Origin: Sediminibacillus terrae
Lineage (GTDB): Bacteria > Bacillota > Bacilli > Bacillales > Amphibacillaceae
Direction of reading: 5' to 3'
NCBI RefSeq assembly: GCF_009602435.1
Contig: NZ_VZDQ01000006.1
Span: forward strand, 1 to 64,000
Length of the DNA: 64,000 nucleotides
Each line of letters starts with the position of its first letter. The stretch's first letter is position 1. This document shows, piece after piece, positions 10,182 through 19,899 of this stretch. The notes below the pieces were generated by a model. It was not told where the DNA came from and made no database searches. It saw only the letters and a list, made by a program, of their open reading frames with translations. The translations under genes were made by a program, and so were the position numbers.

Positions 10182-10859
10182 ATGAGGAGTTATCAGGCTA
10201 TTATACTGGCAGCTGGCCAAGGGAAGCGGATGAAGGCCGGAGAAAACAAACAGTTCATCCACATAAGTGGAAGGCCGCTGATCCTTCATACGCTCGATGT
10301 TTTTTTGCGGGATACTTGGTGTACTGCGATTACGTTGGTAGTGAATCCAAAGGAAGAAGAGCGGATGGAAGAGCTGCTGAAATCAGTCTCCTCCCAAAAG
10401 GATATCCGCCTGGTAAAGGGTGGAGAAGAACGCCAGCAAAGTGTATTTTCGGGTTTAAAAAGCATGGAGGGATACACCGGGATGGTGTTTATTCATGACG
10501 GCGCCCGACCATTCGTGTCCATCGACCATCTTCACGAGCTAGCTGAAACGACGATGGAAAAACATGCGGCATTGTTGGCGGTGCCTGTAACGGACACTAT
10601 TAAGCAAGTGGTGGATGGGCGTTTGCGGACACTGGACAGAAAAACGCTCTGGGCGGCACAGACTCCGCAAAGTTTCGATTTCGAATTGATTTACCAGATT
10701 CATCAGCAGGCAGCAGAACAAGGGCTTCTTGGAACGGACGATGCTTCATTGGCTGAGTATTTCGGCCATCATGTGGGAATCGTACAGGGAAGCTATCATA
10801 ATATTAAAATCACCACTCCTGAAGACTTGGGGAAAGCACAAGCCTTTTTTGGGAAGTAA
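10182..10859 (+). CDS. ispD: 2-C-methyl-D-erythritol 4-phosphate cytidylyltransferase
   Basis: 225-residue third-step enzyme of the MEP isoprenoid pathway: CTP + MEP gives CDP-ME. Nucleotide-binding loop AAGQGKRM (about residues 11-18), HDGARPFV (about 107-114) and TDDASLAE near the C terminus are typical. ATG at 10182 has a modest ribosome site (AGGATGAT). ispF follows 30 bp downstream, so two pathway steps are co-transcribed. Confidence 0.95.
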   Translation: MRSYQAIILAAGQGKRMKAGENKQFIHISGRPLILHTLDVFLRDTWCTAITLVVNPKEEERMEELLKSVSSQKDIRLVKGGEERQQSVFSGLKSMEGYTGMVFIHDGARPFVSIDHLHELAETTMEKHAALLAVPVTDTIKQVVDGRLRTLDRKTLWAAQTPQSFDFELIYQIHQQAAEQGLLGTDDASLAEYFGHHVGIVQGSYHNIKITTPEDLGKAQAFFGK

Positions 10860-10889
10860 GCATAATAACGAGTAAAGGGGATAACGGTC

Positions 10890-11372
10890 ATGTTCCGTGT
10901 AGGACAAGGTTTCGATGTCCATCAGTTTGCCGAAGGTCGTCCTTGCATTATCGGCGGAGTGGACATCCCGTATGAGAAAGGGCTTCTGGGCCATTCCGAT
11001 GCCGATGTATTGCTACATACCATTGCGGACGCATGCTTGGGGGCAATAGGGGAAGGAGATATCGGCAAGCATTTTCCGGATACGGATCCGTCATTTAAAG
11101 ACGCGGATTCTGAGCGTCTGCTGACACATGTATGGCAGTTGGTCGGGGAACGCGGGTATAAACTGGGCAATCTAGATTGCACGGTCATTGCGCAGGCTCC
11201 CAAAATGGCGCCGTACATTGAAGCAATCAGGAGTAACATTTGCCGGATATTGGAAGTGGATATATCGCAAGTGAATGTAAAAGCGACAACTACGGAAAAA
11301 CTAGGGTTTCCGGGAAGAAAAGAGGGAATTGCTGCGCAGGCCGTCGTGCTGTTGCATAATGATCAACAATAA
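10890..11372 (+). CDS. ispF: 2-C-methyl-D-erythritol 2,4-cyclodiphosphate synthase
   Basis: 160-residue trimeric enzyme converting CDP-ME 2-phosphate to MEcPP in the MEP pathway. The zinc-binding DVHQF (about 9-13) and the HSDADVLLH motif (about 35-43) are present, as is the C-terminal [15 protein letters not shown]. Good ribosome binding site (AAAGGGGATAA) before the ATG. Partner of ispD in a two-gene unit. Confidence 0.97.
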   Translation: MFRVGQGFDVHQFAEGRPCIIGGVDIPYEKGLLGHSDADVLLHTIADACLGAIGEGDIGKHFPDTDPSFKDADSERLLTHVWQLVGERGYKLGNLDCTVIAQAPKMAPYIEAIRSNICRILEVDISQVNVKATTTEKLGFPGRKEGIAAQAVVLLHNDQQ

Positions 11373-11465
11373 GCGGTATTAGTGGTAGAATGGGTACAGA
11401 CGTGAATGCTTGATTATTAGCAGTGTAAGAATAGATTGGTTAACAAAAGGAAGGAGCTCGGCAAG

Positions 11466-12935
11466 ATGACGAACGAAGTAAGGGTGCGCTATGCGCCCAG
11501 CCCAACCGGACATTTACATATAGGAAATGCCCGAACTGCTTTATTCAACTATTTATATGCCCGTCATCTGGGCGGTAAATTCATTATCCGTACGGAAGAC
11601 ACGGATGAAAAGAGAAACGTAGCGGGCGGTGAAGAAAGCCAGCTAAGTTACTTGAAATGGCTCGGGATAGAATGGGACGAAGGTGCTGACATTGGCGGGG
11701 ATTATGGTCCTTACCGGCAGACGGAACGATTGGATTTATATCAAAAGTACGTAGATGAACTGCTGGAAAGAGACCTTGCATACAAATGTTATATGACGTC
11801 TGAAGAACTGGAACAAGAGCGGGAAGAACAGCGTGCTAACGGACAAGTCCCGAAATACTCCGGTGCCCACAGCAATCTTTCAGACGAAGAGATTCAGCAA
11901 TTTGAAGCGGAAGGTCGCCAGCCGAGCATCCGTTTCCGTGTGCCGAAGAATGTTACGTATAAATTCAATGATATCGTTCGCGGCGATATTTCGTTCGATT
12001 CCAGTGATTTTGGAGATTGGGTGATCGTAAAGAAGAACGGGATCCCTACCTATAACTTCGCTGTGGCAATTGATGACCATCTAATGAAAATTTCCCATGT
12101 GCTTCGCGGAGAAGAGCATATCTCCAATACCCCGAAACAAATGATGATTTTCGATGCGTTTAATTGGGAACCGCCAAAGTTCGGTCATATGACGTTGATT
12201 TTGAATGAGAACCGCAAGAAGCTGAGTAAGCGGGACGAACATATCCTGCAATTTATCGAACAATATAAAAATCTTGGTTATTTGCCGGAAGCATTGTTCA
12301 ATTTTATAACACTGCTGGGCTGGTCCCCGGTTGGAGAAGAAGAATTGTTTACCAAGCAGCAATTCATCGAAATGTTTGACCCGGATCGTTTGTCGACATC
12401 ACCGGCGATTTTTGATCCGCAGAAATTGAAATGGATGAATAACCAGTACATCAAAAATATCGATTTTGATCATGTTGTGAAGCTGACGTTGCCTCATTTA
12501 ATTCACGCAGAAAGACTGCCGGCAGAGATGGATAAAGAACAGGAAGACTGGGCGCTGGAATTGATCGGGCTGTACAAGGATCAGTTGAACTATGGAGCGG
12601 AAATCGTGGAATTGACTGAGTTGTTTTTTCGTGAAGAAATTCAGTATAGCGAAGAAGCCCTGGAAGTCCTTCGGGAAGAGCAGGTTCCAGAAGTGTTGTC
12701 TGTTTTCGCCGATAAGCTTGAAGCGAGTGATGAGTTCACACCGGACGCAATCAAAGCTGAAATCAAAGCGACACAAAAAGAGACAAAACAAAAAGGGAAA
12801 AAATTGTTCATGCCGATCCGTGTGGCGACAACCGGCCAGGTTCATGGACCGGAACTGCCTAATTCGATTCATTTGTTAGGGAAAGATACTGTACTGGCGA
12901 GACTGCGTTCTGCCGTTGAACAAATCAGTGAGTAA
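11466..12935 (+). CDS. gltX: Glutamyl-tRNA synthetase
   Basis: 489-residue class I aminoacyl-tRNA synthetase, full length. HIGN motif at residues 18-21 (within [16 protein letters not shown]) and KLSKR near residue 250. The ATG at 11466 is chosen over an upstream in-frame TTG because GGAAGGAG lies 9 bp before it and the protein then begins [13 protein letters not shown] as in homologues. Bacilli normally use this enzyme to charge tRNA-Glu and to mischarge tRNA-Gln for GatCAB. Followed by the cysteine T-box, as in B. subtilis. Confidence 0.97.
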   Translation: MTNEVRVRYAPSPTGHLHIGNARTALFNYLYARHLGGKFIIRTEDTDEKRNVAGGEESQLSYLKWLGIEWDEGADIGGDYGPYRQTERLDLYQKYVDELLERDLAYKCYMTSEELEQEREEQRANGQVPKYSGAHSNLSDEEIQQFEAEGRQPSIRFRVPKNVTYKFNDIVRGDISFDSSDFGDWVIVKKNGIPTYNFAVAIDDHLMKISHVLRGEEHISNTPKQMMIFDAFNWEPPKFGHMTLILNENRKKLSKRDEHILQFIEQYKNLGYLPEALFNFITLLGWSPVGEEELFTKQQFIEMFDPDRLSTSPAIFDPQKLKWMNNQYIKNIDFDHVVKLTLPHLIHAERLPAEMDKEQEDWALELIGLYKDQLNYGAEIVELTELFFREEIQYSEEALEVLREEQVPEVLSVFADKLEASDEFTPDAIKAEIKATQKETKQKGKKLFMPIRVATTGQVHGPELPNSIHLLGKDTVLARLRSAVEQISE

Positions 12936-12989
12936 AGCTTCACATTTTCTTTGATTTGTAATATAGTAATACTACAAAATCGAGCGTTG

Positions 12990-13217
12990 AAGAGGAGAAG
13001 TAAAAAACGGCAGGCTTAGAAAGAGAGAATCACCACCGGCTGAAAGTGATTTTAAGCTTCCGTTTTCGAAATGCACCTCTGAGTCCCTTATTGAAACGAG
13101 TAGGTAAGGGCGGCTGCCTGCCGTTAACCAGGAACTTGAGTTGGGGGATATTTCCCCAAACAGAGTGGAACCGCGCTTAAGCGTCTCTGTGTATCTATAC
13201 ACAGAGACGCTTTTTTT
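12990..13217 (+). promoter_or_regulatory. Cysteine T-box riboswitch of cysE-cysS
   Basis: T-box sequence AGAGTGGAACCGCG at 13162-13175. Stem I is closed by CGGCAGGC (13008-13015) and GCCTGCCG (13116-13123). A TGC specifier (13072-13074) lies in the purine-rich loop after CGAAA and reads as cysteine. Terminator stem GCGTCTCTGTGTA / TACACAGAGACGC plus seven T at 13181-13217. Uncharged tRNA-Cys should stabilise the antiterminator and switch on cysE-cysS. The specifier call is from position and context. Confidence 0.93.
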
Positions 13218-13471
13218 AAAGATAAGAAAGTTATATAGCGCCTGCCTCAGGGTCTTAATCCAACCTTCTGTGTGACAAATGACCGCCGCTTCAAGGTAGT
13301 CTTAAGTTTGTCGGTGCCTGCACGATGCGGGTCATACAGAGGATGTCGCGGGTATAGCCAGAACTCTTTTAAACAGTCGCTTGTGCTTTTTTACTAAGAT
13401 AAGGAATGAGTTCTTTCCATATGAGGATTCAGAATCAGGGGATGATTCAACAAGAAGGGAGGCGGTCTTAC
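13218..13471 (+). other. Spacer between T-box terminator and cysE
   Basis: 254 nt with no gene. An in-frame extension of cysE back to 13406 exists but has no ribosome site. Contains AAACAGTCGCTTGTGCTTTTTT near 13370, not a convincing terminator. Longer than needed for a T-box-controlled gene. Confidence 0.4.
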
Positions 13472-14140
13472 GTGGGTTTTTTCAGGATGCTGAAAGAGGA
13501 TATTCTAGTCGTGTTTGACCAGGACCCGGCTGCCCGTACTTATTTTGAAGTGGTTTTAACCTATTCAGGATTGCATGCCATCTGGGCGCATCGGGTGGCG
13601 CACGCTCTTTATAGCAAGAAGTTTTACTTTATTGCCCGGGTAATTTCACAATTCAGCCGTTTCTTGACAGGGATTGAAATTCACCCTGGGGCAAAAATAG
13701 GAAGAAGATTTTTTATTGACCACGGAATGGGTGTGGTGATCGGAGAAACATGTGAAATCGGTGATAACGTTACAATTTTCCAAGGGGTTACCTTAGGAGG
13801 CACGGGAAAAGAGAAGGGAAAAAGACATCCAACGATTAAAAACAATGCTTTAATTGCAACCGGGGCAAAAGTGCTCGGTTCGATTGTCATTGGTGAGAAC
13901 TCCAAGGTGGGGGCTGGATCGGTGGTCCTCCATGATGTTCCAGACCACTCAACAGTTGTTGGGATTCCCGGACGAGTAGTTATACAAAATGGGGAACGCG
14001 TACGAAAAGACCTCGATCATCATAAACTGCCTGATCCCCTTTCGGAAGTGATGAAAGATATGGACGCTGAAATAAAGGCTTTGCGCAAGGAATTGGATGA
14101 ATTAAAAGGAGTGAAAAGTCATGACGATACAACTCTATAA
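13472..14140 (+). CDS. cysE: Serine O-acetyltransferase
   Basis: 222-residue enzyme making O-acetylserine from serine and acetyl-CoA, the first step of cysteine synthesis. Left-handed beta-helix hexapeptide repeats run from about residue 70 to 180, with the catalytic [11 protein letters not shown] and GVTLGGTGK motifs. GTG at 13472 chosen because GGGAGGCGG lies 6 bp upstream and the start [11 protein letters not shown] matches homologues. The last 20 bp overlap the start of cysS, so the two are translationally linked under the same T-box. Confidence 0.94.
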   Translation: MGFFRMLKEDILVVFDQDPAARTYFEVVLTYSGLHAIWAHRVAHALYSKKFYFIARVISQFSRFLTGIEIHPGAKIGRRFFIDHGMGVVIGETCEIGDNVTIFQGVTLGGTGKEKGKRHPTIKNNALIATGAKVLGSIVIGENSKVGAGSVVLHDVPDHSTVVGIPGRVVIQNGERVRKDLDHHKLPDPLSEVMKDMDAEIKALRKELDELKGVKSHDDTTL

Positions 14141-15521
14141 TACATTGACCCGGCAAAAGGAACCCTTCGAAACCATTGAAGAAGGAAAGGTGAGAATGTA
14201 TGTCTGCGGTCCAACTGTTTATAACTATATCCATATAGGGAATGCACGGCCTGCCATTGTATTCGATACAGTAAGAAGGTATTTGGAATATCGTGGATAT
14301 GCGGTCAACTATGTGTTGAACTTTACGGATGTCGACGACAAAATAATCAAAGCCGCAAATGAGCTTGGGGAAGAAGTGCCGGAGATATCGCAGCGGTTTA
14401 TCAATGCCTATAAGGAGGATGTCGGTGCTCTGGGTGTTAAGCAAGCTGACCATCATCCCCGCGTAACGGAAAGCATGGAGGAGATTATTGATTTTATAGC
14501 CTTGCTTATAGAGAAAGGGCATGCATATGAAGCAGACGGTGACGTGTATTTCCGCACCCGTTCCTTTGACAATTATGGAAAACTATCCCACCAGTCGATC
14601 GACGAGCTTCGATCAGGCGCCAGAATCCAGATAGGGGAGAAAAAAGATGATCCCCTTGACTTCGCTTTATGGAAACAGGCGAAATCAGACGAAATTTCGT
14701 GGGATTCTCCCTGGGGCAAGGGCCGGCCGGGGTGGCATATAGAATGCTCGGCCATGGCCAAGAAATACCTGGGAGACACTATTGACATTCATGCAGGCGG
14801 ACAGGATCTGACTTTCCCCCATCACGAGAATGAAATAGCTCAATCGGAAGCCGGCAATGATAAGCAGTTTGCGAACTATTGGATGCACAATGGTTACATC
14901 AATATAGATAATGAAAAAATGTCCAAATCCCTAGGGAATTTTGTGCTGGCTCATGACCTGATAGAACAGCATGATCCCCAGGTAGTACGATTCTTCATGT
15001 TGAGCGTCCACTACAGGCACCCGATCAACTTCAGCGAGGCATTGCTGGAGAGTGCAAAAAATAGTCTGGACCGGATCAAAAATGCCTATTTGAATCTGGA
15101 GCATCGCAAGCAATCCAGCACTAATCTTGACGGAAACGAGGAAGAATGGCTGGATAAAGCGGAGGGCTATCAGAGAAGATTCATCGAGGAAATGGACGAC
15201 GACTTCAATACGGCCAATGCCATAGCTGTATTGTTTGATATAACGAAAGATGCCAATGTTTACTTGCAGTCCAAACAAACTTCCGAACGGGTCATCAACA
15301 GACTGATGGAACTGTTGGAACAGCAGACAGACGTCCTTGGCATACGGTTGAAACAAGAAGAAGAATTGCTGGATGAAGAAGTAGAAGCATTGATCAAGCA
15401 AAGGATTGACGCAAGAAAGAACCGTGACTTCGCATTGGCGGACCAAATCAGGGATGATTTGAAGGAACAAGGAATCATTCTCGAGGACACCCCCCAAGGC
15501 ACGCGGTGGAAGAGGGGCTGA
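14121..15521 (+). CDS. cysS: Cysteinyl-tRNA synthetase
   Basis: 466-residue class I synthetase. C29 of the zinc site ([13 protein letters not shown]), HIGN at 38-41 and KMSKS at 266-270 are intact; the remaining zinc ligands ([14 protein letters not shown]) are visible in the middle. Start overlaps cysE by 20 bp, with GGAG just upstream. Co-regulated with cysE by the T-box, so supply of cysteine and its charging respond together to uncharged tRNA-Cys. Confidence 0.97.
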   Translation: MTIQLYNTLTRQKEPFETIEEGKVRMYVCGPTVYNYIHIGNARPAIVFDTVRRYLEYRGYAVNYVLNFTDVDDKIIKAANELGEEVPEISQRFINAYKEDVGALGVKQADHHPRVTESMEEIIDFIALLIEKGHAYEADGDVYFRTRSFDNYGKLSHQSIDELRSGARIQIGEKKDDPLDFALWKQAKSDEISWDSPWGKGRPGWHIECSAMAKKYLGDTIDIHAGGQDLTFPHHENEIAQSEAGNDKQFANYWMHNGYINIDNEKMSKSLGNFVLAHDLIEQHDPQVVRFFMLSVHYRHPINFSEALLESAKNSLDRIKNAYLNLEHRKQSSTNLDGNEEEWLDKAEGYQRRFIEEMDDDFNTANAIAVLFDITKDANVYLQSKQTSERVINRLMELLEQQTDVLGIRLKQEEELLDEEVEALIKQRIDARKNRDFALADQIRDDLKEQGIILEDTPQGTRWKRG

Positions 15522-15523
15522 GC

Positions 15524-15937
15524 ATGGCGGAGTTCGACGTGAAACAAATGAAGAGCCTGACGCTCGCTTACATGGGTGATGCCGTTTACGAGATTTATGT
15601 AAGGCATCACCTTATCAGCAAAGGAAACGTAAAACCGGATCAGTTACACCGGTCGGCGGTCGCGTTTGTCTCCGCGAAGTCGCAGGCCAAAGTGATTAAC
15701 GATTGGCTGGAGAAGGATTGGCTATCCACGGAGGAAGAGGGTGTCGTCCGGAGGGGGAGGAATGCCAAATCCGGAACGGTGCCTAAAAATACTGATGTCC
15801 AAACCTATCGATATAGTACTGCTTTTGAAGCGTTGTTGGGCTATTTGTATTTGAAAGGAAATACAAATAGGCTGGAACAATTAGTGGCGGCGGCCATAGC
15901 ATTCGTAGAAGGAAAGGGGTTGATCAATAATGGCTGA
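15524..15937 (+). CDS. mrnC: Mini-ribonuclease III
   Basis: 137-residue RNase III-like endonuclease without the double-stranded-RNA-binding domain; in B. subtilis it matures 23S rRNA ends. The catalytic helix YMGDAVYE (about 18-25) is present. ATG at 15524 chosen after AGAGGGG, directly following the cysS stop. It overlaps the start of rlmB by 8 bp. Confidence 0.94.
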   Translation: MAEFDVKQMKSLTLAYMGDAVYEIYVRHHLISKGNVKPDQLHRSAVAFVSAKSQAKVINDWLEKDWLSTEEEGVVRRGRNAKSGTVPKNTDVQTYRYSTAFEALLGYLYLKGNTNRLEQLVAAAIAFVEGKGLINNG

Positions 15938-16673
15938 AGAATGGATCATTGGCAAAAACCCGGTTACTGAAGCATTGAGATCCGGGCGTTCGATCAATAA
16001 AATTATGATCTCAGACCAGCTGCAAAAACAGGCAGCACATAAAATTCAATCACTTGCCAAGGAGAATGGCGTGACAGTGCAGCAAGTGCCGAAACGAAAG
16101 ATAGATCAACTGGTCGAAGGCAACCATCAAGGTATAGCGGCAGCCGTTGCAGCTTACTCCTACAGCAGTCTCGAGGATTTATTCACGGCAGCCGAAAAAA
16201 AGGACGAGCCTCCTTTTTTTATGATATTAGATGAAATAGAAGACCCGCATAACCTAGGGTCTATTCTCCGTACCGCAGATGCTGTCGGAGTTCATGGGAT
16301 TATCATTCCAAAACGCCGGTCGGTCGGTTTGACTGCAGTGGTGGCAAAAACTTCGGCTGGAGCGATTGAGTATATTCCTGTCGCCCGCGTCACCAATATT
16401 GCGGCCACCATCGAGGAATTAAAGGAACGTAACGTATGGGTAGTCGGCACCGCTGCTGACGGATCAGAGGACTACCGGGAAATGTCGGCAGATATGCCAT
16501 TAGCGCTTGTCATCGGCAATGAAGGCAAAGGGATGAGCAGGCTGGTGAAAGAGAAGTGCGATTGGACAGTAAGGCTGTCGATGAAGGGAAAAGTTTCCTC
16601 GTTGAATGCCTCTGTTGCTGCGGGTCTGCTTATGTATGAAGTTTTCAGAAAACGGAATCCGCTTGGTGAATAA
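15930..16673 (+). CDS. rlmB: 23S rRNA 2'-O-ribose methyltransferase (TrmH/SpoU family)
   Basis: 247-residue SPOUT methyltransferase. N-terminal substrate-binding domain (about 1-75) and C-terminal trefoil-knot domain with [30 protein letters not shown] and SLNASVAAG motifs. Equivalent to B. subtilis YacO (RlmB), which methylates a 23S rRNA guanosine. Packed between mrnC and rae1 with overlap or a 2-bp gap, indicating one RNA-maturation transcript. Confidence 0.94.
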   Translation: MAEEWIIGKNPVTEALRSGRSINKIMISDQLQKQAAHKIQSLAKENGVTVQQVPKRKIDQLVEGNHQGIAAAVAAYSYSSLEDLFTAAEKKDEPPFFMILDEIEDPHNLGSILRTADAVGVHGIIIPKRRSVGLTAVVAKTSAGAIEYIPVARVTNIAATIEELKERNVWVVGTAADGSEDYREMSADMPLALVIGNEGKGMSRLVKEKCDWTVRLSMKGKVSSLNASVAAGLLMYEVFRKRNPLGE

Positions 16674-16675
16674 CG

Positions 16676-17185
16676 ATGGATGTATTAGTGGTGGATGGAT
16701 ACAACATCATCGGTGCCTGGGATGAATTGAAAAAATTAAAGGATCATGACCTGGCTCAGGCCCGTGATCTTTTAATTGCAAAGATGGCAGAGTACCAAGC
16801 ATACAAAGGAATACGGACCATCATCGTGTTCGATGCTTATTATGTACAGGGGCTGGCGAAAAAGCAGCAAAATTTCAAGGTGGAAGTGATTTTCACGAAA
16901 GAAAAAGAGACCGCAGATGAATGTATCGAGAAATTGATCAAGCAATTGAAAAATGTAAAAACACAAGTTTATGTCGCTACTTCGGATTTTACGGAACAAC
17001 GGACCATTTTTGCTCAGGGGGCACTCCGCAAGTCTGCCCGCGAACTATATATCGAGATGCAGAATATCGAAAAAGAAATAGAAGAAGACCTGCAGTCCTA
17101 TCGCAATATTCAAACTTCCACCAAGATTCCGATTCAAAAAGATGTTTTGGAAGTGTTCGAAAAATGGCGAAGAGGCGGACATTAG
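16676..17185 (+). CDS. rae1: NYN-domain ribosome-associated endoribonuclease
   Basis: 169-residue NYN/PIN-like nuclease (YacP family). The N-terminal acidic motif LVVDGYNIIGAW (about 4-15), a second acidic site near VFDAYYV and a third near ATSDFTEQ are in place. In B. subtilis Rae1 enters the ribosomal A site and cleaves mRNA. ATG follows the rlmB stop by 2 bp, with no strong ribosome site, so translation is probably coupled. Confidence 0.92.
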   Translation: MDVLVVDGYNIIGAWDELKKLKDHDLAQARDLLIAKMAEYQAYKGIRTIIVFDAYYVQGLAKKQQNFKVEVIFTKEKETADECIEKLIKQLKNVKTQVYVATSDFTEQRTIFAQGALRKSARELYIEMQNIEKEIEEDLQSYRNIQTSTKIPIQKDVLEVFEKWRRGGH

Positions 17186-17198
17186 TCGACACCTGTTA

Positions 17199-17228
17199 TT
17201 GACGATTGTGAAACGCTTACTGTATAAT
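17199..17228 (+). promoter_or_regulatory. sigH promoter
   Basis: TTGACG (17199-17204), 18-bp spacer, perfect TATAAT (17223-17228), about 40 bp before the sigH start. In B. subtilis the matching promoter is sigma-A dependent and repressed by AbrB; AbrB control cannot be seen here. Confidence 0.8.
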
Positions 17229-17268
17229 ATTGCTATATTCACGGCAGTATAGTCGGGGGGAATCCTGG

Positions 17269-17925
17269 GTGACCATCACACACACGGAGACAGACGATCA
17301 GGAACTAGGCTATGAGAAACTTGAAGACGATGAACTGATTGAGTTGGTTCATCAGGGACAAACCTATGCCTTGGACTATTTGATTACGAAGTACAGAAAT
17401 TTTGTCAGGGCAAAAGCCCGGACCTACTTTTTAATCGGGGCGGACCGGGAGGATATAGTTCAGGAAGGCATGATTGGTCTCTATAAGGCGATTCGTGACT
17501 ACAAAGGGGACAAGCTTTCTTCTTTTAAAGCATTTGCTGAACTATGCATAACCCGTCAAATTATCACTGCAATCAAAACAGCCACCAGGCAAAAGCATAT
17601 CCCATTAAACTCCTATGTTTCATTGGACAAGCCTATTTATGATGAGGAATCAGACAGGACACTCATGGATGTGATTGCCGGATCAAAGGCCGTCGACCCG
17701 CAAGAATTGATTGTGAATCGAGAGAAATTCGGTGACATGGAATATAAAATGTCAGAATTGTTAAGCGAATTAGAACAACAAGTGCTCAGTCTGTATCTGG
17801 ACGGCAGGTCCTATCAAGAGATTTCCGTCGAATTAAAACGACATGTAAAATCGATCGATAATGCCCTTCAGAGGGTGAAGCGCAAACTGGAGCGTTACCT
17901 GGAAATCAGTGAGTTGAGTTTATAA
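17269..17925 (+). CDS. sigH: RNA polymerase sigma-H factor
   Basis: 218-residue sigma factor that starts sporulation and competence transcription. Region 2 (DYLITKYRNFVRAKARTYF to EDIVQEGMIGLYKAI, about 37-85) and region 4 helix-turn-helix (GRSYQEISVELKRHVKSIDN) are nearly those of B. subtilis, as is the length. GTG at 17269 chosen after a GGGGGGAAT ribosome site. Own promoter directly upstream. Confidence 0.97.
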   Translation: MTITHTETDDQELGYEKLEDDELIELVHQGQTYALDYLITKYRNFVRAKARTYFLIGADREDIVQEGMIGLYKAIRDYKGDKLSSFKAFAELCITRQIITAIKTATRQKHIPLNSYVSLDKPIYDEESDRTLMDVIAGSKAVDPQELIVNREKFGDMEYKMSELLSELEQQVLSLYLDGRSYQEISVELKRHVKSIDNALQRVKRKLERYLEISELSL

Positions 17926-17933
17926 ACGTGACG

Positions 17934-17962
17934 TTGACAGGCTCCTGTTCCCATGCTACATT
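17934..17962 (+). promoter_or_regulatory. Promoter of rpmG-secE
   Basis: TTGACA (17934-17939), 17-bp spacer ending in TGC, TACATT (17957-17962): a strong sigma-A promoter with partial extended -10, 35 bp before rpmG. Confidence 0.75.
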
Positions 17963-17996
17963 TGTATGGTGAAAAACCCTGAAACGGGGTGATAGG

Positions 17997-18146
17997 ATGG
18001 GACGAAAAATAGTACTGGCCTGTGTTGACTGCTTGAGCAGAAACTACAGTACAGATAAGAATAAAACAGAGAATGCCGAACGGTTGGAAGTTCGCAAGTT
18101 TTGCAAAAGATGTGGAGCTCATACCCTGCATCGGGAAACGAAATAA
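17997..18146 (+). CDS. rpmG: Ribosomal protein L33 (zinc form)
   Basis: 49-residue L33 (bL33). Keeps both CxxC pairs (CVDC at residues 9-12 and CKRC at about 36-39), so it is the zinc-binding form. ATG preceded by GGTGATAGG. Lies between sigH and secE as in B. subtilis. Too short for usual gene-length cut-offs but unambiguous by sequence. Confidence 0.94.
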   Translation: MGRKIVLACVDCLSRNYSTDKNKTENAERLEVRKFCKRCGAHTLHRETK

Positions 18147-18186
18147 GCAAAAGCCGGTCTATTGGCCGTAAGTTTGGGGGTAAAGC

Positions 18187-18366
18187 ATGAAACTTATCAC
18201 ATTCTTTAAAAATGTTTCCAGGGAAATGAAAAAAGTGAGCTGGCCAAAAGGCCGGGAACTAACAAGCTATACAATTACAGTTGTGTGTACCGTTGCGTTT
18301 GTAGCAGTCTTTTTTGCTTTGATCGATTTGGGAATTACGGAAATTCTTAATCTATTGTTTGAATAA
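18187..18366 (+). CDS. secE: Preprotein translocase subunit SecE
   Basis: 59-residue single-span membrane subunit of the SecYEG channel. The amphipathic motif EMKKVSWPKGRELTSYT is the conserved SecE signature; one transmembrane helix follows (about residues 31-55). The gene is in its normal place before nusG. A promoter and terminator-like hairpin follow immediately. Confidence 0.95.
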   Translation: MKLITFFKNVSREMKKVSWPKGRELTSYTITVVCTVAFVAVFFALIDLGITEILNLLFE

Positions 18367-18380
18367 TCATTGGTAGTTTA

Positions 18381-18438
18381 TGCTATAATATAGTTAATCA
18401 TACTTTTACCAGCAAAACCCGTGAACTGCGGGTTTTTT
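18381..18438 (+). promoter_or_regulatory. nusG promoter and terminator-like hairpin
   Basis: Extended -10 TGCTATAAT at 18381-18389, without a good -35 box. The hairpin AAACCCG / CGGGTTT with a T-run at 18414-18438 follows about 20 nt after the predicted start. It can end secE read-through and also attenuate the new transcript before nusG. Confidence 0.6.
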
Positions 18439-18501
18439 AAATTGGCAAAAATAATCAGTTTTCAATAAGGGAGGGAAGGGCAAGGGGATTGTCCTGAAAT
18501 C

Positions 18502-19035
18502 ATGGAAAAAAATTGGTATGTAGTCCACACTTATTCCGGCTACGAAAACAAAGTGAAGACAAATCTGGAGAAACGTTTGGAATCAATGGGAATGGAAGAT
18601 AAGATTTTTCGAGTGCTTGTACCAGAAGACGAGGAAACAGAAATCAAGAACGGGAAAAAGAAGGTAGCTAAAAAGAAAGTATTTCCGGGTTATGTATTAG
18701 CGGAAATGATCATGACAGATGATTCCTGGTACGTAGTGCGCAACACCCCGGGAGTGACCGGATTTGTAGGCTCGACAGGTGCAGGCTCCAAACCCATCCC
18801 TCTCTTGCCTGAAGAAGCAGAGTTCATATTGAAACGGATGGGGATGCAAGAACAGGTCACCGAAGTGGACTTTGAAGAAAAAGAAAGCGTCCGCGTAACT
18901 GACGGGCCTTTCACGAACTTTACTGGCACCATCGAGCAAATTGACCTCGACAAGCAAAAAGTAAAGGTGCATGTAAACATGTTCGGCAGAGAAACTCCTG
19001 TAGAACTAGAATTCTCCCAAATCGAAAAACTATAA
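18502..19035 (+). CDS. nusG: Transcription elongation/termination factor NusG
   Basis: 177-residue NusG, full length. N-terminal NGN domain (WYVVHTYSGYENKVK at about 5-19, FPGYVLAEM at about 61-69) binds the polymerase clamp; C-terminal KOW domain (VRVTDGPFTNFTG, about 130-142) contacts S10 or Rho. In Bacilli NusG promotes pausing and intrinsic termination, relevant given the many hairpin attenuators in this region. Confidence 0.97.
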   Translation: MEKNWYVVHTYSGYENKVKTNLEKRLESMGMEDKIFRVLVPEDEETEIKNGKKKVAKKKVFPGYVLAEMIMTDDSWYVVRNTPGVTGFVGSTGAGSKPIPLLPEEAEFILKRMGMQEQVTEVDFEEKESVRVTDGPFTNFTGTIEQIDLDKQKVKVHVNMFGRETPVELEFSQIEKL

Positions 19036-19141
19036 TAGATGACGTAAGTAAATCGCAGGATTCCAGAAGGCGATGGCTGTTTGCCTGGTATCGTCATTGA
19101 TCCCGGCTTGAGCTGGGAAGAACAGGTATTCAAACAACCCC

Positions 19142-19170
19142 TTGCATTTTGTTCGTAAAGATGCTAGAAT
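19142..19170 (+). promoter_or_regulatory. rplK promoter
   Basis: TTGCAT (19142-19147), 17-bp spacer ending in TGC, TAGAAT (19165-19170): sigma-A promoter with extended -10, about 95 nt before rplK. Confidence 0.75.
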
Positions 19171-19264
19171 TTTTATGTTCTTTATGCCCGGTGTATAAAG
19201 ATATACGTTGAGTGGGAGGGGAAGACCCTATTACCACATCACGGACTTTAAGGAGGTGTGTCTC

Positions 19265-19690
19265 GTGGCTAAAAAAGTTATTAAAGTTGTAAAACTTCAA
19301 ATCCCTGCAGGGAAGGCAAACCCAGCACCGCCAGTTGGACCGGCATTGGGTCAAGCAGGTGTAAATATCATGGGATTTTGTAAGGAATTCAATGCCCGCA
19401 CGCAAGACCAGGCTGGCATGATCATTCCAGTAGAAATCACGGTATTTGAGGACCGTTCATTTACATTTATCACAAAAACTCCGCCTGCTGCTGTGCTTCT
19501 TAAAAAAGCAGCTGGGATCGAAACGGCATCAGGTGAACCAAACCGTAATAAAGTCGCTACTGTCAAACGCGACAAAGTAAAAGAGATTGCGGAAACCAAA
19601 ATGCCAGATCTAAATGCTGCTAACGTGGAAGCGGCTATGCGTATGGTTGAAGGTACAGCGCGTAGTATGGGAATCGTTATCGAAGACTAA
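19265..19690 (+). CDS. rplK: Ribosomal protein L11
   Basis: 141-residue uL11 of the GTPase-associated centre. N-terminal domain [18 protein letters not shown] (about 21-38) and the C-terminal 23S rRNA-binding domain are full length. GTG at 19265 is chosen after AAGGAGGTGT and because the protein then starts [10 protein letters not shown] as in homologues. Paired with rplA, but the two are split by a long spacer carrying a hairpin. Confidence 0.97.
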   Translation: MAKKVIKVVKLQIPAGKANPAPPVGPALGQAGVNIMGFCKEFNARTQDQAGMIIPVEITVFEDRSFTFITKTPPAAVLLKKAAGIETASGEPNRNKVATVKRDKVKEIAETKMPDLNAANVEAAMRMVEGTARSMGIVIED

Positions 19691-19716
19691 TCCCACAGCG
19701 ACTCTGATGAGTGAAG

Positions 19717-19757
19717 AAGGTTGCGATGATGGCGGAAGTGCCTTTCGCAACCTTTTT
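19717..19757 (+). terminator. Terminator-like hairpin between rplK and rplA
   Basis: Stem AAGGTTGCGA / TCGCAACCTT (10 bp, perfect) with five T following. Lies 26 bp after the rplK stop, so some transcripts may end here and lower rplA expression relative to rplK. Confidence 0.7.
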
Positions 19758-19855
19758 GTAGGACAGGGATTAAATCGTGATTGCTTCTGTGGCAATCATG
19801 TAGCGCGAGCCCGGCTGCCGAAGACGGCCGGTGAAGCTCGTTCCGCTTTTTAAAG

Positions 19856-19886
19856 TGGGAGGTATAACCGTTAAAACCACAATCAA
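19856..19886 (+). promoter_or_regulatory. Possible L1-binding leader site
   Basis: GTGGGAGGT followed by ACCAC about 20 nt later, just before the rplA ribosome site, resembles half of the GTGGGAGG..CCAC target by which L1 represses its own operon. The loop part is not a clear match. Confidence 0.35.
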
Positions 19887-19899
19887 GGAGGAAAAAATA

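Noticed and set aside
10170-10187. TGATACAAT extended -10 right at the ispD start
   Set aside because: Transcription would begin inside the coding start and the -35 region is poor; ispD probably uses an unseen upstream promoter.
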